64,000 nucleotides of DNA from Spirochaetales bacterium (GCA_016936555.1 JAFGXR010000037.1:1-64000), one strand, 5' to 3'. Positions 1-7,528 are shown, counted from the first letter of the stretch. A program made the numbers and translations. Notes: generated from the sequence alone by a model not told the origin.

Positions 1-131
1 AGAAGATTATATTTCCATAGAAACGGGATTATTATTCAAGGCTTGAATCTCCTGGTTGTAGAGAAATGAATTCTGGCATTGATATTGTATCGCGGGTCAT
101 CGAGCCTATAAGCAAGCAACAATTCTATCAA

Positions 132-160
132 TTTACATTCCCCCCCAATTCCTCTAAACT
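132..160 (+). promoter_or_regulatory. Promoter of chromate transporter operon, leaderless type
   Basis: -35 TTTACA (132-137), 17-bp spacer, -10 TAAACT (155-160), then exactly 6 nt before the ATG at 167. No Shine-Dalgarno precedes that ATG, so transcription should start at or next to the start codon. This was read by eye; the same geometry recurs at seven other starts in the window. I see no gene in bases 1-131. Confidence 0.5.
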
Positions 161-166
161 CCTCCC

Positions 167-739
167 ATGATAAGGGATAAAATCAAAGAACTCGGATTTC
201 TCTACAGGCTCTTCTTCAAAATCGGATTGTTCTCCATCGGCGGCGGTTATGTCATGCTGCCCATGCTCAAAGATGAACTTGTGACAAAGCGCAATTGGGT
301 CGATGACCGGGAACTGCTCGACTATTACGCCATCGGTCAGGCTACGCCGGGAATTATCGCCATCAACACATCGACATTCGTCGGCTTTAAGCGTCAGGGA
401 ATTTCCGGAGCTATCGCGGCAACAGCCGGCATGGTAACGCCCTCTCTGATCATCATCACAATCATTGCGGCCTTTATCCCCTTTATGCAGCAGAATGAGT
501 ATTTTCAAAAAGCTTTCCGGGGCATACGAGCCGCCGTTGCCGCCCTGCTTCTCCACACTCTCTACACATTGGCTGCGAAAATGTTCAACGGAGCTGCAAA
601 AAGAAATATTCTCATAGCCATGGCCATGATTCTCGCCTTTACCGCGGTTGCTCTTTTCGGACAGTCTCCCGTTGTCGTCGTCCTGGCTGCGGGACTTTCG
701 GGATGGCTGGGCGGGGCAATGAAAAGGGAGAGAGTCTGA
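167..739 (+). CDS. Chromate transporter, N-terminal-type half (ChrA family)
   Basis: Membrane protein of 190 residues from the short-chain CHR family, in which two single-domain halves form the chromate (oxyanion) transporter. The signature FKIGLFSIGGGYVMLP lies at about residues 17-32, followed by the conserved AIGQATPGIIAINTSTFVG block (about 63-81) and several hydrophobic helices. Both motifs are typical of the family. The gene shares its last base with the next gene (TGATG), so the two are translationally coupled and probably form a heterodimer. The promoter sits 6 nt before the ATG, suggesting a leaderless transcript. The actual substrate (chromate or another anion) cannot be read from sequence. 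Confidence 0.92.
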   Translation: MIRDKIKELGFLYRLFFKIGLFSIGGGYVMLPMLKDELVTKRNWVDDRELLDYYAIGQATPGIIAINTSTFVGFKRQGISGAIAATAGMVTPSLIIITIIAAFIPFMQQNEYFQKAFRGIRAAVAALLLHTLYTLAAKMFNGAAKRNILIAMAMILAFTAVALFGQSPVVVVLAAGLSGWLGGAMKRERV

Positions 740-1269
740 TGTCCCTGATCGAACTCTTTATCGTCTTCTTTAAAATCGGACTGTTCACAATCGGCGGTGG
801 ACTGGCGAGTCTTCCCCTTCTGAAAGAAGCTGTCGTCGACGGCGGCTATATAACCAGTGACGAGTTTATCGATATGGTGGCAATCAGCCAGTCCACACCG
901 GGACCGATCGGCATCAACATGGCAACTTATACGGGGTTCAAATTGGCCTCCGTTCCCGGAGGGATCGCCGCGACGGCGGGAATCGTCATGCCCTCCTTGA
1001 TAATTATCATTCTCATAGCGGCCCTGATGAAAAACTTCGCTTCCAGCAAAGCGGTTCAGGACAGCCTGAGTGCCATCCGCCCTGCTGCTCTGGGCCTTAT
1101 CGCCTCCGCCGTGTGGTTTATTCTGAGCGAAGCCGTCCTTCCGGAAGGGCAGTTCTTTCTCCCCGGGTTTCTGATTATGGCCGTGATTCTTATTGCCAGA
1201 AGTCTGAAGAAAGCCACACCGGTACTGTATATTCTGGCCGGCGCTCTGGCGGGTATCCTGTTCCTTTAA
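739..1269 (+). CDS. Chromate transporter, second half (ChrA family)
   Basis: Second CHR-family half, 176 residues from the ATG at 739 (a longer frame opens at 703 but only adds a tail overlapping the upstream gene). A good Shine-Dalgarno (GGGAGAG) precedes 739. It repeats the family signature (FKIGLFTIGGGLASLPLL near residues 9-26, AISQSTPGPIGINMATYTG near 54-72) and has the usual membrane helices. Two adjacent short genes are the standard arrangement of SCHR pairs. The stop codon overlaps the stop of a broken GNAT gene on the other strand. Confidence 0.92.
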   Translation: MSLIELFIVFFKIGLFTIGGGLASLPLLKEAVVDGGYITSDEFIDMVAISQSTPGPIGINMATYTGFKLASVPGGIAATAGIVMPSLIIIILIAALMKNFASSKAVQDSLSAIRPAALGLIASAVWFILSEAVLPEGQFFLPGFLIMAVILIARSLKKATPVLYILAGALAGILFL

Positions 1270-1379
1270 TTTTTCAGTCGTAACCGGGCGACAACTTCGT
1301 CGTCTTCCATTTCTCCCGTTTCTATGAAGCCCTGACAGCTGTACAGCTGCCTTACCGATCGGGAACAGGAAAGAATGAT
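1266..1379 (-). pseudogene. Remnant of a GNAT acetyltransferase (C-terminal end only)
   Basis: On the minus strand an open frame ends in TAA at 1268-1266 and reads, just before the stop, SVRQLYSCQGFIETGEMEDD and EVVARLRLKN. This matches the end of GNAT N-acetyltransferases (LY..xGF.E.G followed by a terminal strand). There is no room for the acetyl-CoA binding part or a start codon: the frame runs back into the marR promoter at about 1400. I read it as the 3' scar of a gene whose 5' part was lost when the marR/nitroreductase block was joined here. Confidence 0.6.
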
Positions 1380-1416
1380 TGAAATCAAGATCGGTGTTAG
1401 GGGCAAATTTTTTTTC

Positions 1417-1445
1417 TTGACGATATTACTAGTTAGTAATATATT
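1417..1445 (+). promoter_or_regulatory. marR promoter with a perfect palindromic operator between -35 and -10
   Basis: -35 TTGACG (1417-1422), 17-bp spacer, -10 TATATT (1440-1445), 6 nt, then ATG at 1452. The spacer is filled by ATATTACTAGTTAGTAATAT (1423-1442), a 9-bp inverted repeat around GT. A regulator bound there would block RNA polymerase, so MarR autorepression is the simplest reading. The related site at 1913-1932 lies upstream of the nitroreductase. Confidence 0.72.
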
Positions 1446-1451
1446 TCAGAC

Positions 1452-1895
1452 ATGATCAGTGAACAACAGTACAGCCCTGATGAAAGACTGGATTTCAGTG
1501 TCATCATCGCCGTCTTCCGGGCTATGCAGACCGTGAAAAAGAGCGAAAGCATAACTCTGGACAGGGGGAAGCTGACTTCTTCGCAGTTCAGTGTTCTGGA
1601 GACCCTTTATCACAAAGGGCCGCTCCGAGTGTGCGAACTGCTTGAAAAAACGCTCTCTTCCGGCGGGAATATGACTGTCGTGCTGAAAAATCTCCAGCAG
1701 GACGGGTTGATTTTGAAAGTTAAAGACCCTGAAGACGGAAGGGCTTTTGTTGTACAGCTGACCGGAAAAGGATTTCAGTTGATTGACGGGATTTTTCCCG
1801 ATCATATAAAGGAAGTTCAGTCTCTTTTATCCCCTCTGACTGATGAGGAGAAGAGAGAGCTGGTTAGAATCCTGAAGAAGCTGAATAGAATTTGA
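1452..1895 (+). CDS. MarR-family transcriptional regulator
   Basis: 147-residue winged-helix regulator. An N-terminal dimerisation helix (about 14-32) is followed by the wing region: LTSSQFSVLETLYHKGPLRVC near 41-61, recognition helix around SGGNMTVVLKNLQQDGLI near 70-88, and the beta-wing VKDPEDGRAFVVQLT near 91-105, typical of MarR proteins. The ATG is not preceded by a Shine-Dalgarno and sits 6 nt after the -10 box, so the mRNA is probably leaderless. Near-identical palindromes lie in its own promoter and before the following nitroreductase, so it probably represses both and responds to an electrophile or aromatic ligand. The ligand is unknown. Confidence 0.9.
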   Translation: MISEQQYSPDERLDFSVIIAVFRAMQTVKKSESITLDRGKLTSSQFSVLETLYHKGPLRVCELLEKTLSSGGNMTVVLKNLQQDGLILKVKDPEDGRAFVVQLTGKGFQLIDGIFPDHIKEVQSLLSPLTDEEKRELVRILKKLNRI

Positions 1896-1912
1896 TTTTT
1901 TATTTTTACCAA

Positions 1913-1932
1913 ATATTACTAGTTAGTAGTAA
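1913..1932 (+). promoter_or_regulatory. Second MarR operator, upstream of nitroreductase
   Basis: ATATTACTAGTTAGTAGTAA repeats the marR promoter palindrome with changes only in the last four bases. It lies 14 nt before the nitroreductase ATG, immediately before the Shine-Dalgarno AGGAG (1935-1939). It could act as a roadblock or repressor site for an internal promoter; no clear -35/-10 pair was found around it. Confidence 0.65.
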
Positions 1933-1945
1933 ATAGGAGATTTGT

Positions 1946-2548
1946 ATGAGTTCCATATTTGACAGAAGATCGGTTAATTTTTTTGATTCCTCCAGGGACA
2001 TAAATGATGATTTACTGAAGCAGATTATCGATCTGGCTTCTACGGCGCCCTCGGCATTCAACCTCCAGCCCTGGGATATTATTGCTGTGAGAACGGCCGA
2101 GGCGAAGGAAAAGCTGCACCGCCTGACAGGCGGGCAGGACAAGGTTCTCGAAGCGCCGGTCACTCTCATAGTGATAGGAAACAGATCGGGATACGACGGA
2201 ACGAATCCGGTCTGGAAACAGCTCGAAGCGGCCATGGGCGCCGATGGCGCGGCTGGGGCGCGCTCTATGGCGGAAAATCTCTACGGCTCGACGGAGGAGA
2301 GAAAGATCAAATTTGCCGAAAGCAATGCCGGTCTGTTAAGCATGTCCATCATGTATGCGGCCAGACATTTCGGAATCGATTCCCACCCCATGAGCGGGAT
2401 GGATTTCGACGGGATCAAAAAAGAATTCGGTCTGAATGAGAATCAGGACGCGGTTATGCTCATAGCCCTCGGCTATTTCGACAGCACCAAAGATCTCTAT
2501 CCGAGATCGCCCAGACGGGCTTATGAAGAATTGGTGGCTATTGTATGA
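1946..2548 (+). CDS. Nitroreductase-family flavoprotein
   Basis: 200-residue NAD(P)H-dependent FMN oxidoreductase. The N-terminal RRSVNFFDSS and the following IDLASTAPSAFNLQPWDIIAV block (about 29-49) match the FMN-binding start of nitroreductases. The SMSIMYAARHFGIDSHPMSGMD segment (about 132-153) and the ALGYFD...SPRR end match the C-terminal half. Such enzymes reduce nitroaromatics, quinones or electrophiles in the cytoplasm. Control by the upstream MarR protein through the shared palindrome suggests a detoxification role. The stop overlaps the start of a truncated downstream frame (ATGA), indicating former translational coupling. Confidence 0.9.
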   Translation: MSSIFDRRSVNFFDSSRDINDDLLKQIIDLASTAPSAFNLQPWDIIAVRTAEAKEKLHRLTGGQDKVLEAPVTLIVIGNRSGYDGTNPVWKQLEAAMGADGAAGARSMAENLYGSTEERKIKFAESNAGLLSMSIMYAARHFGIDSHPMSGMDFDGIKKEFGLNENQDAVMLIALGYFDSTKDLYPRSPRRAYEELVAIV

Positions 2549-2613
2549 GCAAAGGGAGAATGCCGGTCCTGTTCGCAGGTCACGGCTCTCCCTATAACCT
2601 GAATTTGTCCTGA
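2545..2613 (+). pseudogene. Remnant of a DODA-type (4,5-DOPA dioxygenase-like) gene, first ~23 codons
   Basis: ATG at 2545 overlaps the nitroreductase stop (ATGA). The frame reads MSKGRMPVLFAGHGSPYN and soon stops (TGA 2611-2613). MPVLF.GHGSP.N is the characteristic N-terminus of LigB/YgiD-type extradiol dioxygenases, including its metal-binding His. The remaining ~240 codons are absent because the 3' end of the convergent acyl-CoA ligase begins at 2592. The simplest reading is a deletion or rearrangement joint at about 2595. Confidence 0.6.
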
Positions 2614-4397
2614 TCGCGGAGCATCTCATTTTCGTCCCGGATAATGTCGCCGCGGATTTCCTCCTCCAGATGCCACAGCTCCTTCGCTCTGTTCAGTTCC
2701 TCCTGTTCCAGAACTGTATAGGCGATTTTACCGACCTTGGTCTGGGGCAGCTCACTGCGGAATTCGATCTCTCTCGGGCAGCTCCATTTGTTGATCCGTT
2801 CGCGGCACCAGGCGAAAAGCTCTTCTTTCATCTCCGGGCCTTCCTTCTCCGGATCATTCAGAACGATAAAGGCTTTCACTTTCTGGATCTGATAGGCGTC
2901 GGGAACACCGATGGCGCAGACTGATGCCACGTCTTGGTGGGCATCGAGTATCTCCTCGATCTGAGTGGGGTAGACGGCTATTCCCGATACCTTGATCATT
3001 CTCTTCAGCCGCAGTTTGAAATAGATGAAACCGTCCTCATCGATATGGCCGATATCTCCCGTATGAAGCCAGGTTATTCCCTCAGCATCCTTTTTAAGAA
3101 CCTGATCCGTTTCCTCCGGCTCGTCGAGGTATCCGAGCATAACCGTGGGGCCGCAGACGCAGATTTCCCCTTCCTCTCCGGGGGGAAGCGTTTCGCCGGT
3201 TTCGGAGTTGACTATCTTGAAATACATGTCGGGATAGGGGATGCCCACGGACCCTTTGCGGTATTCCGCTTCGGGCATAACGGCGCAGACCGTAACCGAT
3301 TCGGTAAGTCCGTATCCTTCTCTCAAAGGAACTTTCGCACCGTTTTCCTTCAGCAGCTGATCGAAGCGGATCTTGATGCTGTGGGGAACCTTGTCGCCGC
3401 CGGCGAAAGCCCCCTTCATGTTACTCATATCGGCTTTGCGCATATTGCTGTCTGTCAGAAGCGCTTCATAGAGGGTCGGAACGCCGGCGATGATTTCGGG
3501 CCGTTCCTTCCTGATCATTTTTCCGACCAGTTCGGCGGAGAATTTGGGCACGAGGATGCACTTCCCACCGGCGCACAGCATGGAGTGAATACAGACCGCG
3601 AGGCCGAAGCCGTGGAAAACCGGAAGTATAGCCAGAACCGAATCTCCCGGTTTCAGATGGCCGATGATCTCGCTTCCCTGTACTCCGGTCTGAGCCGCCA
3701 GGGCGTTGAAATTGTCGCTGGAGAGCATAATCCCCTTGGACCGGCCCGTTGTCCCCCCGCTGTAGAGAATCACGGCCATCTCATGAGGAGCCATGCTTTT
3801 CTCGGTACCCGATGTTCCGGGCTTTACGCTGTTCATCAGGTCTTTCCACCAGATGATCCTTCTGTCCGCCGGCACTTTTTTTATTTTCCGCCCTTTGGTC
3901 AGAAAAAACAGCGAGCTTTTGACATTGCCCATATAATCGCCCAGTTTTGTCACGACAAGCTTTTCCAGAGGCGATTTATCGAGAATCGGGGTGAAGTTGG
4001 GAACGAAAGCGTCGAGAGTGAAGGCCCATTTGCTTTGGCTCAGGTTCAGGTAATAGAGTATTTCGTCGGCAGCTGAAAGGGGGTGTATCATGCTGGCTAT
4101 GGCCCCCGCTTTGTTGAGGGCATAAAAGAAAATAACGGCCTGGGGTGTATTGGGCATGCAGACCGTTACCCTGTCTCCAGGCCGGAGCCCGTTTTTCTCC
4201 AACGCGGCGGCGCACCTGTCGATATCGGCCAGAAACTGACGGTATGTGTTTCTGAGTCCCAGAAAATCCCAGGCGATCAGATCGGGAGTGTCCTTCGCCT
4301 GACCGGCGATGGCACCGTAAAGGCTCATATGCCTGTATTCAAGTTTAAAGGGAACGGTTCCGAGAAATTTTTTCCAGGGGGCATTTTCTTTCATCAT
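2592..4397 (-). CDS. AMP-forming acyl-CoA synthetase (long-chain fatty-acid CoA ligase type)
   Basis: About 601 residues. It activates a carboxylic acid to acyl-AMP and then acyl-CoA. The ANL-superfamily P-loop VILYSGGTTGRSKGI lies near residues 210-225, the REGYGLTES adenylate motif near 360, the TGDIGHIDEDGFIYF hinge region near 445, and a terminal QTKVGKIAY with the catalytic lysine near 555. The start at 4397 (or 4394: ATGATG) follows GGAGAAGG and overlaps the stop of the acyltransferase gene, so the two are coupled. Substrate chain length cannot be read. Its 3' end sits on the DODA remnant, marking a rearranged junction. Confidence 0.9.
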   Translation of the reverse strand: MMKENAPWKKFLGTVPFKLEYRHMSLYGAIAGQAKDTPDLIAWDFLGLRNTYRQFLADIDRCAAALEKNGLRPGDRVTVCMPNTPQAVIFFYALNKAGAIASMIHPLSAADEILYYLNLSQSKWAFTLDAFVPNFTPILDKSPLEKLVVTKLGDYMGNVKSSLFFLTKGRKIKKVPADRRIIWWKDLMNSVKPGTSGTEKSMAPHEMAVILYSGGTTGRSKGIMLSSDNFNALAAQTGVQGSEIIGHLKPGDSVLAILPVFHGFGLAVCIHSMLCAGGKCILVPKFSAELVGKMIRKERPEIIAGVPTLYEALLTDSNMRKADMSNMKGAFAGGDKVPHSIKIRFDQLLKENGAKVPLREGYGLTESVTVCAVMPEAEYRKGSVGIPYPDMYFKIVNSETGETLPPGEEGEICVCGPTVMLGYLDEPEETDQVLKKDAEGITWLHTGDIGHIDEDGFIYFKLRLKRMIKVSGIAVYPTQIEEILDAHQDVASVCAIGVPDAYQIQKVKAFIVLNDPEKEGPEMKEELFAWCRERINKWSCPREIEFRSELPQTKVGKIAYTVLEQEELNRAKELWHLEEEIRGDIIRDENEMLRDQDKFRL

Positions 4398-5332
4398 TCC
4401 TTCTCCACACACTCATTTCTGCAGCCTTCCGCCTCTTCCGGTCTGAATTTTTTCAGTTTCAGTCTTTCGAGATTGACTTTTTCGAGTTCAGGAGGATTTT
4501 CAAGAATGGAGGGATTCTCCACCATCTCTTTAAAGAGATCGATTGACTTGGCGCAGTAGATTCCGTCCTTGATTCTGTCGTCAAGCGTGTAGGTCACTTT
4601 GACGACATCCCGCTCCTGCAGTTTTCCCGCTTCGTCGAGATAGCGGAATTTTTTGAATTTTCCCAGTGCAATGAAGATACCGCATGTCCCCCTTTCGAAA
4701 TTGTGATGGAAAGGCGCGTCGACACCGACACTCCCCACATTGGTGACGAAGGAGGTCACGTACATGGGGTCCGCCTTGATCAGCGATGCCGGCAGAATAT
4801 TGTGATAGTCGAGGAAGTTGTACATCCGGAAGAAAAATTTGAGGAAGAATCGCGGAAACTTCATCAGCGTTTCATTGAGATCATCGCTTTCGTTTCCCGC
4901 ATCGCTTTTTCCCCTGTTTACATAGCCGTGAATTTTTTTCCTGACAGACCACAGGGTCTCAAAGGGGGAAAAGGGGACGGTAATATTGATTTCCTCACCT
5001 TCGTCGGTCAGTTCTTTTTTGGCTATGAAGTTTAAGAGAATTTCATTCCTCTGATAATAGTTAAATCCGGAAATGAACCGGTTGAGATCCGGTCTCAGGG
5101 CGACAGTTCTTGCCAGCCCGCAGAGAAAAACCTGAAAGAATGTGAGTCTGCCCTCAGAATCTTCATGCTCCCTGTTCCATTTCTCAATATAGGGCAGTGT
5201 TTCCGTAACATCGAATTCCTGTTCGAAATAGATAGCCGACTCGGTACGTCCCGGCATCATGTAGGGGAGCATCCTCGTAAAATGATGAAGCCCTTCTATA
5301 TATGTACCGTCGGGTCTTGTTTTTTTCAGCAT
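4394..5332 (-). CDS. CAT-fold acyltransferase (2-oxoacid dehydrogenase E2 catalytic-domain-like)
   Basis: 312 residues, no lipoyl or subunit-binding domain. The body resembles the chloramphenicol-acetyltransferase/E2 catalytic fold: LTFFQVFLCGLARTVALRPDLNRFI near 63-87, and DAPFHHNFERG near 203-213, equivalent to the catalytic HHxxxDG motif but with the Asp replaced by Arg. A GGAGAGA Shine-Dalgarno precedes the ATG. It is coupled to the acyl-CoA ligase by an ATGA overlap, so it probably transfers an acyl group made by that ligase to an unknown acceptor (lipid or small molecule). The altered active-site motif makes the reaction uncertain. Confidence 0.72.
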   Translation of the reverse strand: MLKKTRPDGTYIEGLHHFTRMLPYMMPGRTESAIYFEQEFDVTETLPYIEKWNREHEDSEGRLTFFQVFLCGLARTVALRPDLNRFISGFNYYQRNEILLNFIAKKELTDEGEEINITVPFSPFETLWSVRKKIHGYVNRGKSDAGNESDDLNETLMKFPRFFLKFFFRMYNFLDYHNILPASLIKADPMYVTSFVTNVGSVGVDAPFHHNFERGTCGIFIALGKFKKFRYLDEAGKLQERDVVKVTYTLDDRIKDGIYCAKSIDLFKEMVENPSILENPPELEKVNLERLKLKKFRPEEAEGCRNECVEKE

Positions 5333-5409
5333 ATTGTCTCTCCGGTGCGGTATTGCCGCTTTTTATTCAGATTATTCTATATGTGAAAAAAACAATGCGC
5401 AACGAAAAA

Positions 5410-6486
5410 TCAGATTCCGAGAAATCCCGTCAGGGAATGGAGGATGTTGTGCAGATATTCTCCGTTCAACCGGTAGTATTTGGCGCTGACCTGCCTCCGT
5501 TCCGTCAGAATGCCCGAATCGGAAAGGGTTTTCAGATGACGGGATACCGCTGACTGGCTGAATCCCAGATCTTTTATGATTTCCTGGGAACAGGCTTCTT
5601 TCCCATTGGCGATATATTTCAGGATTTTGAGCCGTCCGGGATCGGATATCGCCCCGATTTTTCTGGCCAGTTCATCGATGCTGTTCAGCTGGGCCATAAG
5701 CCGTCTCTTCTCGTAGGTATCGGGATTGAAGAAGATGTACAGGACTCCCTGCGAGAGCATCTTCGAATAAATTCCCCCTACATCCTTATTGGGAATAAAA
5801 CTCAGTCTGTATCCATTCTGAAGGGCGAAAGCGACTTTCTCTTCATGGATATCCGAACCGGTCATAAGGCTTATGGCTTTCAAAAGAGGCATTTTGTTTA
5901 AATAGGACAATTCCGTTTTACCGATGAAATCGGCAAGATCGTCTTTGACCGCATCCCACCTCTTTCTGAAGGAGCCGTTCCACAAGCCGGAGATGAACTC
6001 CACAATGATCTGCTGCATTTCCCCGGGATTTTTGAGATAATTGAACGCTTCCCTTTCTATCTTCCGGTCAATATGGTCCGCATCAAAACTTTCCAGAAGG
6101 AAATCTATAAAATGATCGGGAGACCGGAGAATCCTGCGGCCGATTTCATCTGTCGGCAGATCTTTCATCGTACCTGCTTTCCAGTCATGACGTTCGCGAT
6201 AGAAGGTCAGAATATTGTTCTGCAGTTCCAGAGGGTCGCAATGTTTCAGATATTCGAGATATCCGGGAAAATCCTTGAAGGTATGCTGGGGAATAACCGC
6301 GTGGTGGAGGCCGTTGAATACCAGACCGGCCCGTTCCTTCTGTTCCTCTGTCAGGCCCGGATCGATAAAACTGCCGGGGTCCTGTGCGGTATTGGAAAGA
6401 ACGATCATGCTGTTAAGAATGTTCAGAACCGGATTCAGTTCCAGCCCTGGTCCCCTGTGGAGCGATATGATATTATCTGAAGGCAA
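5410..6486 (-). CDS. ArsR-type regulator with long N-terminal domain
   Basis: About 358 residues. The C-terminal ~85 residues form an ArsR winged helix (IGAISDPGRLKILKYIANG, then CSQEIIKDLGFSQSAVSRHL, then the wing ILTERRQVSAKYYRL). The preceding ~265 residues are of a type I do not recognise and carry no obvious metal-site cysteines. A longer frame opens at TTG 6561, but that TTG is the -35 box of a good promoter. TTG at 6486 follows GGGAG with 8-nt spacing and is chosen as start. It heads the acyltransferase/acyl-CoA ligase operon and probably regulates it, perhaps in response to an acyl compound. Confidence 0.75.
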   Translation of the reverse strand: MPSDNIISLHRGPGLELNPVLNILNSMIVLSNTAQDPGSFIDPGLTEEQKERAGLVFNGLHHAVIPQHTFKDFPGYLEYLKHCDPLELQNNILTFYRERHDWKAGTMKDLPTDEIGRRILRSPDHFIDFLLESFDADHIDRKIEREAFNYLKNPGEMQQIIVEFISGLWNGSFRKRWDAVKDDLADFIGKTELSYLNKMPLLKAISLMTGSDIHEEKVAFALQNGYRLSFIPNKDVGGIYSKMLSQGVLYIFFNPDTYEKRRLMAQLNSIDELARKIGAISDPGRLKILKYIANGKEACSQEIIKDLGFSQSAVSRHLKTLSDSGILTERRQVSAKYYRLNGEYLHNILHSLTGFLGI

Positions 6487-6532
6487 TGGTTTTTCTCCCT
6501 TTTTTAGAAAACCCGTAAAACCGGGTAATGAA

Positions 6533-6561
6533 AATTTATCATTGAACAGATAAAAAGTCAA
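6533..6561 (-). promoter_or_regulatory. Promoter of the ArsR-type gene
   Basis: Reading the minus strand: -35 TTGACT (6561-6556), 17-bp spacer, -10 TAAATT (6538-6533). Start of transcription would be near 6526, about 40 nt before the TTG start at 6486. It argues against the longer reading frame that would begin inside this promoter. Confidence 0.5.
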
Positions 6562-6570
6562 AATAGGGAA

Positions 6571-6597
6571 ATAAAAAACCCGGCCGAGCCGGGTTCC
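6571..6597 (-). terminator. Rho-independent terminator after the outer-membrane-like gene
   Basis: Perfect 8-bp stem AACCCGGC / GCCGGGTT (6577-6584 with 6588-6595) and a 3-nt loop. On the minus strand it is followed by a T run (GGGTTTTTTATTT). It lies 2 nt past the end of the gene at 6599 and terminates that leftward transcript. Confidence 0.9.
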
Positions 6598-6598
6598 T

Positions 6599-7132
6599 CT
6601 AGAAAATATTGTTCCACTGCCAGCCTATGCCGAAGCGCGGATACTTGTAGGCTCCTATGACATAAGTCACATCGACATAAAATCCGCCCAGTGATCCTTT
6701 TGCGCCGACGCTGAAACCACCGAGACTGAAAACGGGAAATGTGGACAGGTAGTATCCCAGGTGCGGTTCGATAAACGTCGTTTTGCCGCCTATTCTGAAT
6801 ACCGCATTAATGGGCATGTCAAAAACTACAGCCTTTGTACCGCCGTCATCTGTGGAGGTGGATAATGCCGTAAAGCCGAGTTCCAGACCTGTACTGAAAG
6901 TCTCGTTGATTCTGTATCGTCCTGTAACGGTAACTCCGGCTCTTAAAAGGAAGAGAGGAGAGAGGATGTCGACAAAATCGTAACCTGTTCCCGACAGGTA
7001 TCCCGTTGAAACGACTGCTCCGACATCCAGGCCTATGGGCCGCAGGTTTTGTTCCGCTTCCTGTGCTGATAGATTAAGCACGGGCAAAGCAAGCATAACA
7101 ATCAGAAACGTAAAAAACAGTTTTCTTTTCAT
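6599..7132 (-). CDS. Small secreted beta-barrel-like protein, probably outer membrane
   Basis: 177 residues from the ATG at 7132, preceded by AAGGAG. The N-terminus MKRKLFFTFLIVMLALPVLNLSAQ is a Sec signal peptide with cleavage after SAQ. The mature part alternates polar and hydrophobic residues, has many Gly/Tyr/Phe and ends in an aromatic (WQWNNIF), typical of a small outer-membrane beta barrel. I do not recognise a specific family. The frame extends upstream to 7195 but that part overlaps the promoter. It is monocistronic, with its own promoter and strong terminator. Confidence 0.75.
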   Translation of the reverse strand: MKRKLFFTFLIVMLALPVLNLSAQEAEQNLRPIGLDVGAVVSTGYLSGTGYDFVDILSPLFLLRAGVTVTGRYRINETFSTGLELGFTALSTSTDDGGTKAVVFDMPINAVFRIGGKTTFIEPHLGYYLSTFPVFSLGGFSVGAKGSLGGFYVDVTYVIGAYKYPRFGIGWQWNNIF

Positions 7133-7166
7133 TTTGACTCCTTGTAAAAGATCTTCACTTTTTTGA

Positions 7167-7195
7167 ATTATAGGATATGGGATTATTAATATCAA
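7167..7195 (-). promoter_or_regulatory. Promoter of the outer-membrane-like gene
   Basis: Minus strand: -35 TTGATA (7195-7190), 17-bp spacer, -10 TATAAT (7172-7167). The start of transcription is near 7160, giving a ~28-nt leader with Shine-Dalgarno AAGGAG before ATG 7132. Confidence 0.75.
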
Positions 7196-7213
7196 CTCTG
7201 TTAATTTTCGGAA

Positions 7214-7525
7214 TCAGATATCAAGGCCCATATTCAATCTCTCCATATCGGACAGATCATCGAGTGACCGCGGTTCCGTCCATACGAGGTTAAGAGAGAA
7301 CTTGTCCACAAGGGGATCCCGCCGCAATGTGCTTTCCACCATATTGAAGAGCACCGGTCCGTAGGGGCAGTCCGGCGTTGTCAATGTCATATCGACTGTC
7401 ACGTTGGCTCCGGCGATGATGACTTCGACGATCAGTCCCAGATCGACGATGCTCACTCCCAGATCGGGGTCTATAATAGGGCGGAGAATATCCAGAATAT
7501 ACTGTTTATCGAATTTGTTTTCCAT
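7214..7525 (-). CDS. DUF59/MIP18-family Fe-S maturation protein (SufT-like)
   Basis: 103 residues. The DUF59 core is clear: LDILRPIIDPDLGVSIVDLGLI near residues 12-33 and LTTPDCPYGPVLFNMVE near 63-79, with the family Cys. These proteins assist maturation of Fe-S proteins or cluster transfer. It is the last gene of the suf operon, 3 nt after sufU, which supports that role. It is a single-domain protein without an additional P-loop. Confidence 0.85.
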   Translation of the reverse strand: MENKFDKQYILDILRPIIDPDLGVSIVDLGLIVEVIIAGANVTVDMTLTTPDCPYGPVLFNMVESTLRRDPLVDKFSLNLVWTEPRSLDDLSDMERLNMGLDI

Positions 7526-7528
7526 TTT

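Noticed and set aside
703-738. Upstream start of the second chromate-transporter gene
   Set aside because: The extra 12 residues overlap the previous gene and lack homology; ATG 739 has a Shine-Dalgarno and the usual TGATG coupling.
2934-4076. 380-codon plus-strand frame inside the acyl-CoA ligase gene
   Set aside because: Antisense shadow of a gene with clear adenylation motifs; its translation resembles no protein family.
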